Part shown: positions 1 through 5,888 of the stretch, piece by piece
Numbering within the stretch: position 1 is the stretch's first letter
Layout: each line of letters starts with the position of its first letter
From: Agromyces archimandritae
GTDB taxonomy: Bacteria; Actinomycetota; Actinomycetes; Actinomycetales; Microbacteriaceae
Length of the DNA stretch: 64,000 nt
Direction of reading: 5' to 3'
Assembly (NCBI RefSeq): GCF_018024495.1
Contig: NZ_CP071696.1
Coordinates: forward strand, 2,852,001 to 2,916,000
The notes under the pieces: model-generated
What the model was told of the DNA's origin: nothing
Database searches by the model: none
What the model saw: the letters and a program-made list of their open reading frames with translations, nothing else
Position numbers and translations under genes: made by a program

Positions 1-57
1 GTGAGTCCAAATGGTTGTCTGTACCGGAACGTGGTCGAGTTCCGCTTCAACGTGTGA
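1..57 (+). CDS. C-terminal fragment of a truncated unknown protein
   Basis: An open frame enters from the window edge and stops at TGA (55-57). Only 18 residues are visible, ending in the tail RNVVEFRFNV. The tail resembles that of the small protein ending at 1023 (RNSVEFRFAV), so the two may be related. It is followed by a hairpin that looks like a terminator, which fits a true 3' end. No function can be given from this fragment. Confidence 0.4.
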   Translation: MSPNGCLYRNVVEFRFNV

Positions 58-80
58 TGTGAGCTGATCCTGCTCCGCGG

Positions 81-109
81 GCCCCGTCGATCTTCGTGAT
101 CGGCGGGGC
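81..109 (+). terminator. Rho-independent-like terminator after the first gene fragment
   Basis: GCCCCGTCGATC (81-92) pairs with GATCGGCGGGGC (98-109), 12 bp with one G-T pair and a 5-nt loop. It is followed by a T-rich stretch (TTCGTC ... TTCTTGTCT). It sits between the stop at 57 and the fitA operator and would insulate the toxin-antitoxin pair. Confidence 0.6.
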
Positions 110-149
110 TTCGTCGCCTCGTTCTTGTCTTTCCGCATCGAGCAATCAG

Positions 150-169
150 TGCTATCATGGTTGATAGCA
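150..169. promoter_or_regulatory. FitAB-type autoregulatory operator
   Basis: TGCTATCA (150-157) and TGATAGCA (162-169) form a perfect 8-bp inverted repeat separated by four bases, ending just before the fitA Shine-Dalgarno sequence (171-177). The half-sites match, as I recall it, the inverted repeat bound by Neisseria gonorrhoeae FitAB, where the spacer is 12 nt. Autorepression by the toxin-antitoxin complex through the RHH antitoxin is therefore likely. Confidence 0.7.
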
Positions 170-185
170 AGAGGAGGTGGCTCTG

Positions 186-419
186 GTGTCATCCATCATC
201 GTGCGTGGTCTCGATGACCACGTGAAGGAACAGCTCGCATCGCAGGCGAAGGAGCACGGGCGGTCCATGGAGGCCGAGGTTCGAGACATCCTGACGAAGG
301 CCGCTCGACGGCCGCACATCGGCATGGCTCTTCTGGCCGTGGCGCGGGATGTCGGTGGGGCCGATGAGCTGCCGATTCCGACGCGCGATGATGTCGCACG
401 GGCGGCGGACTTCGAATGA
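186..419 (+). CDS. fitA: FitA/VapB-family ribbon-helix-helix antitoxin
   Basis: A 77-residue protein. Residues 1-45 look like a ribbon-helix-helix domain (strand SSIIVRGLDD, then helices ending in EAEVRDILTKA), typical of FitA/VapB antitoxins. The short C-terminal part would wrap around the PIN toxin and block its active site. I chose GTG at 186 because GAGGAGG lies at 171-177, overlapping an earlier in-frame GTG at 177 and leaving normal spacing only for 186. It overlaps the toxin gene by four bases (ATGA), so translation is coupled. With the toxin it should repress its own promoter at 150-169. Codon use is less GC-rich than in the housekeeping part of the window, as expected for a mobile module. 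Confidence 0.85.
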   Translation: MSSIIVRGLDDHVKEQLASQAKEHGRSMEAEVRDILTKAARRPHIGMALLAVARDVGGADELPIPTRDDVARAADFE

Positions 420-841
420 TCGTCCTCGACACGAACGTCATCTCGGAGATCTTTCGGCCCTCGCCGGAGCCTCGTGTCGTCGAGTGGCTCGCTTCGCTGA
501 CGGGCGACGTCGCGATCACCGCCATCACTCTCGCGGAGTTGCTTGCCGGTGTCCGAAGGCTCCCGGACGGCCGACGCAAAGACGAGCTGGCGCACGGGAT
601 CGAGGAAGCGGTAGCACTGTATCGGGGGAGCCGGTCGGTGCTCGCCTTCGATACTGGCGCGGCGGAGCGATACGCGGAGGTGCTCGCGTCGCGTGAGGCA
701 GCAGGTGCGCCGGTCAGTACCGCCGACGCCCAGATCGCCGCGATCTGCCTGGCGCACGGGGCAACCTGCGCTACGCGCAATGTGAAGGATTTCCAGCACA
801 CCGGCGTCGAACTCGTGGACCCGTGGAATGTCAACGCGTGA
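416..841 (+). CDS. fitB: FitB/VapC-family PIN-domain toxin ribonuclease
   Basis: A 141-residue single PIN domain. The acidic active-site set is in place: D5 in MIVLDTNVISE, E41 in ITLAELLAG, D104 in VSTADAQIAAI, and the late TRNVKDF motif (residues 120-126). PIN toxins of this class are Mg-dependent RNases, in known cases cutting tRNA or rRNA; the target here cannot be read from sequence. The start overlaps the antitoxin stop (ATGA), the usual antitoxin-first order. The stop overlaps a possible GTG start of the next small frame (838). Length and motifs are complete, so the toxin appears intact. Confidence 0.88.
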   Translation: MIVLDTNVISEIFRPSPEPRVVEWLASLTGDVAITAITLAELLAGVRRLPDGRRKDELAHGIEEAVALYRGSRSVLAFDTGAAERYAEVLASREAAGAPVSTADAQIAAICLAHGATCATRNVKDFQHTGVELVDPWNVNA

Positions 842-1023
842 AGCGTCATTCGATCGAGGTCCTCGCCCAGGACGAGCCTGACCCGCCGATCCTCATCCTG
901 CCAATCGCCCCGCTCGAGCTGTGGCCCGAGGGAGACATCGACCTGCGCGGACGGGCTTGGCAGTCGCTGACTGCAGATGGCCCCACGTGCCGAAACTCGG
1001 TGGAGTTCCGGTTCGCCGTATAG
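838..1023 (+). CDS. Small protein of unknown function after the toxin
   Basis: A 61-residue frame begins at GTG 838, overlapping the fitB stop (GTGA), and ends at TAG 1021-1023. Its middle is hydrophobic and proline-rich (PPILILPIAPLELW) and it ends in RNSVEFRFAV. That ending resembles the tail of the gene fragment at 1-57, which argues that the frame is genuine or a remnant of a related gene. I do not recognise a family. There is no Shine-Dalgarno of its own; translation would depend on coupling to fitB. It may also be a degraded gene end. Confidence 0.35.
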   Translation: MKRHSIEVLAQDEPDPPILILPIAPLELWPEGDIDLRGRAWQSLTADGPTCRNSVEFRFAV

Positions 1024-1070
1024 TCGGGTGCCGTGCGGCATCGTAACGTCGAGGTGAATCGGAGGCGGAG

Positions 1071-1457
1071 ATGAGACTCCACCATGTTCAGGTTTCCATG
1101 CCGCGTGGCGAAGAGGACGAGGCGCGTCGCTTCTACGGAGACGCGCTCGGCTTGCAGGAAGTGCAGAAGCCGCCGTCCCTGGCCGGCCGCGGTGGATGCT
1201 GGTTCCGCGCCTTCGACGGGGGAGCCGTCGTCGCAGAGATCCACCTCGGGGTCGATGACCCGTTCATCCCGGCGCGGAAGGCGCACCCGGGTCTGGTCTG
1301 CGGGTCGCTGGATGAGCTCGAAGCGACGGCCGCACGCATCGAACGCGGCGGCTACGAGCTCTCCTGGGCGGAGCGGGACACGTTCGAGGGGTACGTCCGA
1401 TTCCACGCTCGGGACGGCTTCGGCAACAGGATCGAAGTGCTCACGCCTGCGGAATAG
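1071..1457 (+). CDS. VOC (glyoxalase/bleomycin-resistance fold) family protein
   Basis: A 128-residue single VOC unit: MRLHHVQVSMP opening strand, the ARRFYGDALGL helix, CWFRAFDG, the AEIHLGVDD metal-face strand, and the closing motif FHARDGFGNRIEVL. In this superfamily the H near residue 4, the H of EIHLG and the last E of RIEVL are the usual metal ligands. The substrate is unknown; related small proteins include glyoxalases, dioxygenases and drug-binding proteins. GGAGGCGG precedes the ATG by about 5-8 bases. It stands alone, with no partner gene in an operon. Confidence 0.8.
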   Translation: MRLHHVQVSMPRGEEDEARRFYGDALGLQEVQKPPSLAGRGGCWFRAFDGGAVVAEIHLGVDDPFIPARKAHPGLVCGSLDELEATAARIERGGYELSWAERDTFEGYVRFHARDGFGNRIEVLTPAE

Positions 1458-1608
1458 GCGTACGTCAGGGAGGGATCCTTCCCGGCATGTCTGCAAATGA
1501 CGCTCGGATCCCCCTATCTCTCCTCCACATGAGGATTTGTGAACTCTGGTTGCCCCCAATCCTCGATATCGACGGTTGGTCGCTTGGCCTCGATGGCAGG
1601 CTCGCCGC

Positions 1609-2109
1609 ATGGGAATCAGATACTACGCATACGCTTTCGACGACGAGTTGACTGGATACGCTCTTGCCGATCCTCGCTCGTTTATCGGCAGAGATCCGCT
1701 CGCAGATGCGTGGGGCTTCCCGCCGGGAGCTTCCTCCTGGACGGGGATCACCGGGCAGGCGCTTCCCGAGAGGGACATGCTCTATCTCGACAAGGCTTGG
1801 TCGCTTCTGCAGGTGATCACCAGGCCTCGACTCCTCGGCGAGTCGCCGCGGCCTGCCTATCGGATGTTCGAAGGGGACGTTGCGTACTGCGACCTCGGGT
1901 GGGATCCCTGGGTGCGAGCCATTGCGCCCGAGGAAGTGGCCTCCATCGCCGACGACCTCGACAGCATCGACGACGAAATCATCCGCACGGCGCTGAGTCG
2001 CCGAAGTGATTCGGACATTGAATACGCATGTGACTACTTGACCATAGCGAAGCGCTTCGTACGCGGGCTCGCCGCTGATGGGCGTGGATTCGCGTACTTG
2101 ATCGGATGA
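1609..2109 (+). CDS. DUF1877 (YfbM-like) family protein
   Basis: A 166-residue cytosolic protein resembling the YfbM/DUF1877 group: N-terminal MGIRYYAYAFDDEL, the LDKAWSLLQVI helix, acidic SIADDLDSIDDEII, and a C-terminal Y-rich helix with RFVRGLAADGRGF. No enzymatic function is known for the family. I chose ATG 1609 because family members begin MGxxYxA; an in-frame upstream start at 1576 would add an unrelated 11-residue leader. Codon choice is clearly less GC-biased than downstream housekeeping genes, consistent with acquired DNA. The roughly 150 bases before it contain no recognisable gene. Confidence 0.7.
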   Translation: MGIRYYAYAFDDELTGYALADPRSFIGRDPLADAWGFPPGASSWTGITGQALPERDMLYLDKAWSLLQVITRPRLLGESPRPAYRMFEGDVAYCDLGWDPWVRAIAPEEVASIADDLDSIDDEIIRTALSRRSDSDIEYACDYLTIAKRFVRGLAADGRGFAYLIG

Positions 2110-2175
2110 AGTCGCCCCAGTCGGAGCGGGCCCGTGGCTGGTGCCTCCTTCAGATCTGTCCCGGTGGAGATCAGC

Positions 2176-2192
2176 TTAACGGCTGGCGTTAA
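2176..2192. promoter_or_regulatory. Inverted repeat upstream of higBA, candidate HigA operator
   Basis: TTAACG (2176-2181) and CGTTAA (2187-2192) form a perfect inverted repeat with five bases between, 28 bases before the higB start. HigA antitoxins bind short palindromes of this kind in their own promoter. A TTATAC hexamer (2205-2210) downstream could be the -10 element. Confidence 0.5.
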
Positions 2193-2219
2193 TGACGATC
2201 AGTGTTATACGATGTCATC

Positions 2220-2501
2220 GTGATCAGATCGTTCGATGACAAGGACACCGAGCGCATCTGGAATGAGCAGTACGTCAAACGAGTCGATCGCAACGTGCAG
2301 CGGGCGACCCTGCGGAAGCTGGAGATGATCCATGCGGCCAATGATGTCGAGGACCTTCGGATCCCGCCGGGCAACCGCCTGGAGCAGCTGACCGGCAACC
2401 GACGCGGTCAGCACTGCATCCGCGTCAACACGCAATGGCGTATCTGCTTCGTCTGGAGAAACGGAGGTGCAGAAGATGTCGAACTCGTCGACTACCACTG
2501 A
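2220..2501 (+). CDS. higB: HigB/RelE-family mRNA interferase toxin
   Basis: A 93-residue toxin of the plasmid maintenance killer (HigB) type, a ribosome-dependent mRNA endonuclease family. Recognisable parts are the N-terminal IRSFDDKDTERIWN, RATLRKLEMIHAA, the RIPPGNRLEQLTGNRRG loop and the end QWRICFVWRNGGAEDVELVDYH. I prefer GTG 2220, because the family begins MIxSFxD; GTG 2202 would add six residues. No good Shine-Dalgarno precedes 2220. TTATAC at 2205-2210 would place transcription close to the start codon, so a leaderless message is possible. The toxin-first order with a 26-base overlap with the antitoxin is typical of higBA. Confidence 0.88.
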   Translation: MIRSFDDKDTERIWNEQYVKRVDRNVQRATLRKLEMIHAANDVEDLRIPPGNRLEQLTGNRRGQHCIRVNTQWRICFVWRNGGAEDVELVDYH

Positions 2502-2796
2502 GGCCGACCTCATCGATCCGATCCACCCGGGAGAGATCCTGATGGAGGACTTCATCGAGGGTTTCGGGATCACGCAGAACAAGCTGGCGGTGTCGATCGG
2601 CGTTCCACCGCGGCGGATCAACGAGATCGTGCACCGCAAGCGGGGGATCACCGCTGATACGGCGATCCGTCTGGCGCGCTACTTCGGCACGTCCGAGGAG
2701 TTCTGGATGAACCTGCAGTCGAACTACGAACTGCGGATCGAACGACGAGAGCTGCGGGACAAGATCGCCGCGATCACGCCGCTGAAGGTCGCGTGA
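2476..2796 (+). CDS. higA: HigA-family XRE antitoxin
   Basis: A 106-residue antitoxin with a helix-turn-helix core: IHPGEILMEDFIE, GITQNKLAVSIGVPPRRINEIV and TADTAIRLARYFGTSEEFWMNLQ are the hallmark HigA motifs. It neutralises HigB and, by family knowledge, represses the pair through the upstream inverted repeat. ATG 2476 is chosen because GGAGG lies about nine bases before it; the in-frame GTG at 2467 overlaps that ribosome site. It overlaps higB by 26 bases in another frame. Nothing looks damaged, so the pair is probably functional. Confidence 0.88.
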   Translation: MSNSSTTTEADLIDPIHPGEILMEDFIEGFGITQNKLAVSIGVPPRRINEIVHRKRGITADTAIRLARYFGTSEEFWMNLQSNYELRIERRELRDKIAAITPLKVA

Positions 2797-2815
2797 AGAG
2801 ACCCGCGCGACGGCG

Positions 2816-3359
2816 CTACCGCAGCACCCGGTAGCGCAGATGGGTTTCGCTCGCGAAAGCCGAGGTGTCGAGTCGCTCGAGTTCGATGCGCTGCCCCAGA
2901 CCCGCGAACAGCGAGATGCCGTCGCCCAGGAGGACAGGGGCGACATCCAGGTGGAGTTCGTCGACGAGGCCGAGTCGCAGGCATTGCCGTGAGATGCTTC
3001 CGCCGAGGAGGCTGACCCATCCATCGCCGGCCGCCTTCCGAGGCCAGTCGGACCGCCTCGGCGATGTCGTCGACGACGAAGGTGTAGCTCGTGCCGTCGC
3101 GCTCGACGGGCTCGCTTGGCGTGCGGGTCATCAGGTAGACCGGGACTTTCAGCATGCCGCCGTACGGAAGCTCGTCGTCCTCGATGGTCCGGGTTCTGTT
3201 CGCGCCGCCGACCACGGCGCCGATGCGCCGCATCACGTTCTCCACGACCGTGTCGTCCTCCGGCGCGGACGGGCGGCCGAACATCCAGTCGACGCCGCCG
3301 TCGGCATCCGCCAAGTACCCGTCGAGGGTGATGGTCGCGTGGACGATCACGGTTGCCAT
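2816..3359 (-). pseudogene. RibD/dihydrofolate-reductase-fold reductase, frameshifted
   Basis: Read from ATG 3359 the frame gives a normal N-terminal half of a RibD C-terminal/YyaP-like reductase (ATVIVHATITLDGYLAD, GGVDWMFG, GAVVGGANRTRTIED, KVPVYLMTRTP). Near 3030-3045 homology switches to another frame, which continues as WVSLLGGSISRQCLRLGLVD, ELHLDVAPVLLGDGISLF and HLRYRVLR, stopping at TAG (2816-2818). One extra base in the GAAGGCGGCCGG stretch explains it. Joined, the product would be about 180 residues, normal for the family. It is a recent pseudogene or a sequencing error. It is the last gene of the accessory stretch. Confidence 0.75.
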
Positions 3360-3501
3360 GGTGCTCCTGTCATGCGAGTCGATGGACTCATCAAGCTACG
3401 CGAACGCGAGGCCGCGCCGTGCGGCTTGAGCGGACACACGGCTCGGAGGCGACGGGATCTGCGTATGCCGTACGCCACCCATGTCGTCGCGCATTCGGGC
3501 C

Positions 3502-4920
3502 TCATGCCCGCGGAACGCCCGGTTCGAGGGCGCGGCCGATGACACGGGCGGCTTCGGGGAACGCGCCGGGGTTCGGGCCGGAGTAGTTCAGGCGGAGGTA
3601 GGGGCCGGTGGGTTCGGCGGGGAACCAGTCGTCGCCGGTGGCGATGACGACGCCCTGGGCCTCGCACTCGCGGGCGAGCCGGTGCGGATCCGTTCCGTCC
3701 GGCAGTCGCAGCCACAGGTTCAGGCCTCCGTCGGGTATCGACTCGAGATGGGCGGCCGGCGCGTGATCGCGGAGGGCGTCGACGAGCAGGTCCCGACGCG
3801 CGGCGAGCTGCCGGCGGAGGGATCGCAGGTGCGTGCGCCAGGCGGGCTGGGTCACGACGTCGAGGGCGACCGCCTGCAGCGCGCCGCTGACGTACATCGT
3901 CTGCGCGCGGACGTCGGCGAGGATGCGGTCGCGTGCGGGGCCCCTCGCGATAAGCCCGGCGACGCGGACCGCCGGAGACAGGCTCTTGGTGAGCGAGCGC
4001 AGGTAGACGATGTGGCCGCTGTCGTCGTGGGCGGCGAGCGGTGCGGCATCGACGTCTATGCCGAAGTCGTGCGCCCAGTCGTCCTCGATGAGGAACGCGC
4101 CGTGCTCCTCGACGATCCGGCGCACACGGTCGCCGAGCTCGGCCGTCCAGCGGGCGCCGGTCGGATTCGCGAAGTTCGGCTGCGCGTAGAACGCGCGCGC
4201 CCCGGTCTGCGAGAAGGCCCGGTCGAGGTCGCCCGGATCCGGTCCGTTCGGCCCGGCGGGGATCGGGACGAGGCCGACTCCGACCTGGGCGGCGGCGAGG
4301 ATCGCACCCCAGTAACTCGGCGACTCGATGAGCAGGGGCCGCCCCGGCCCGACGAGGGTTCGGAAGAGGGTGCTGAGGCCGCTCTGGCTGCCCGGGAGGA
4401 CCACGACGTCGCTCGCGGACGGCGGGGCGAGGTCGACGCGCATGCTCGCGCCGAGCTCCGACGCGAACCAGGACTGCAGTTCGGGCATGCCGGGCGCCGG
4501 CGGGCGGCTCACCACGGCATCGCTGCGGGCGACCCGGGCGAAGGCGGCCCGCACCAGCCGTTCCGGCAGGAGTTCCTTGTCGGGGTAGCCGGAGTGGAGG
4601 GCGATCACATCGTTCGGGGTCGTGCGGAGCGCCGACGCCCGGCCCGGGATGCGGTTCGGCGGCGAGCCGAGCGCCGCCGTTTGCCAGCCGTAGTCATGGG
4701 GGCGGGCGGTGCGGATCGCGCGGACGAAGGTTCCGACGCCGGGTCGCGATTCGGTGAGGCCCTGCCCGACGAGCGTGCCGAGGGCCTTCTGCACGGTCAC
4801 GGGGCCGGCGCCGAACTGCGCGGCGATCGAGCGCGTCGAGGGCAGCCGTGCGCCAGGAGGAGCGGCGGCGATCCACTCGCGGAGTGCGGACGCGATCCGC
4901 TCACTGCTACCGTAGGACAT
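3502..4920 (-). CDS. MocR/PdxR-type GntR regulator with aminotransferase domain
   Basis: A 472-residue fusion: an N-terminal winged helix (about 1-65, with RLPSTRSIAAQFGAGPVTVQKAL) joined to a fold-type-I aminotransferase domain (about 100-465). The PLP site is complete: NPTG (252-255), D280-D281 and K312 in RSLTKSLSPAVRVAG. MocR proteins sense PLP-bound amines or amino acids and control a neighbouring gene, often divergent. Here the EamA transporter is divergent and the two ATG codons overlap in one CATG (4918-4921), so the regulatory sites must lie inside coding DNA or the messages are leaderless. Likely target: the transporter. The ligand is unknown. Confidence 0.85.
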   Translation of the reverse strand: MSYGSSERIASALREWIAAAPPGARLPSTRSIAAQFGAGPVTVQKALGTLVGQGLTESRPGVGTFVRAIRTARPHDYGWQTAALGSPPNRIPGRASALRTTPNDVIALHSGYPDKELLPERLVRAAFARVARSDAVVSRPPAPGMPELQSWFASELGASMRVDLAPPSASDVVVLPGSQSGLSTLFRTLVGPGRPLLIESPSYWGAILAAAQVGVGLVPIPAGPNGPDPGDLDRAFSQTGARAFYAQPNFANPTGARWTAELGDRVRRIVEEHGAFLIEDDWAHDFGIDVDAAPLAAHDDSGHIVYLRSLTKSLSPAVRVAGLIARGPARDRILADVRAQTMYVSGALQAVALDVVTQPAWRTHLRSLRRQLAARRDLLVDALRDHAPAAHLESIPDGGLNLWLRLPDGTDPHRLARECEAQGVVIATGDDWFPAEPTGPYLRLNYSGPNPGAFPEAARVIGRALEPGVPRA

Positions 4921-5860
4921 GTCGGAACACGATACCGCTACTCGCAGTTTCTCGAAACCGCTATCGGCGTCTCGACGGGGTCTGCTGTGGGGCCTGCTCG
5001 GCGTCGCCGCGTTCTCGTTCACGATGCCGTTCACCCGGGTCGCCGTCGAGGGCGGGGCCATGTCGCCGCTCTTCGTCGGCTCCGGCCGTGCCGTGATCGC
5101 GGCGCTGCTGGCCGGCTCGGCCCTGCTCGTCACACGCCAGCCGCCGCCGCGGGGCAGGCAGTGGCTGCAACTCGCCGTCGTCGCCGGCGGGGCGGTGATC
5201 GGCTTCCCGCTCCTGACTTCCTTCGCCTTGACGACCGCGCCCGCAAGCCACGGAGCGGTCGTGGTCGCCCTCCTGCCGGCGGCGACCGCCGTCGTCGCCG
5301 TGCTCCGCACCGGGGAACGGCCCGCCGCCTCCTTCTGGATCGCCGCCTCCCTGGGGGCGGGCGCGGCCGTCGCATTCGCCGTCGTCCAGAGCGGCGGACT
5401 CGGCGGCATCCGCACCCCGGAACTGCTGCTGTTCGCCGCCGTCGTCGCCTGCGCGATCGGCTACGCCGAAGGAGGCCTGCTCTCGCGGGCGCTGGGTTCC
5501 TGGCAGACGATCTCCTGGGCGCTCCTGCTCGCCGCACCCCTCATGATCGTGCTGACCGGCGTCGCCGTCGTCCGGGATCCGCCGACGGGCACGATGGTCG
5601 AATGGAGTGCGTTCGCCTACCTGGCGGTCGTCAGCATGTTCCTCGGCTTCGTCGCCTGGTACCGCGGCCTCGCCATCGGTCCGATGGCGAGGGTGAGCCA
5701 GGTGCAGCTCACCCAGCCGGTCATGAGCATCCTCTGGGCGTGGCTGCTGCTCGGCGAGCACATCGGGTGGCGGACCGTCGCCGGCGGCCTGGCCGTGGTC
5801 GGATGCGCGCTCCTCGCCGTGCGTGCGCGGAGCCGGCGCGCCGGGCGACACCCCGGGTAG
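4919..5860 (+). CDS. EamA/DMT-superfamily transporter
   Basis: A 313-residue membrane protein with about ten hydrophobic helices in two EamA repeats (roughly 25-150 and 165-300). Typical signatures are AAFSFTMPFTRVAV in the first helix, TTAPASHGAVVVALLP near the repeat end, and QLTQPVMSILWAWLLLGEH near the C-terminus. DMT carriers move amino acids, polyamines or metabolites; the substrate is not evident, but control by a PLP-binding MocR protein would suit an amine or amino-acid exporter. The start ATG 4919 overlaps the divergent mocR ATG. No other in-frame start fits before the first helix. A TACCGT hexamer (4908-4913) five bases upstream could be a -10 for a leaderless transcript. Confidence 0.85.
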   Translation: MSEHDTATRSFSKPLSASRRGLLWGLLGVAAFSFTMPFTRVAVEGGAMSPLFVGSGRAVIAALLAGSALLVTRQPPPRGRQWLQLAVVAGGAVIGFPLLTSFALTTAPASHGAVVVALLPAATAVVAVLRTGERPAASFWIAASLGAGAAVAFAVVQSGGLGGIRTPELLLFAAVVACAIGYAEGGLLSRALGSWQTISWALLLAAPLMIVLTGVAVVRDPPTGTMVEWSAFAYLAVVSMFLGFVAWYRGLAIGPMARVSQVQLTQPVMSILWAWLLLGEHIGWRTVAGGLAVVGCALLAVRARSRRAGRHPG

Positions 5861-5888
5861 CGCACCCGCTCAGCGGCGCCCGCCGGCA

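Noticed and set aside
1-3400. Integrative element or prophage edge
   Set aside because: Toxin-antitoxin genes are present, but there is no integrase, no tRNA attachment site and no phage structural gene in view.
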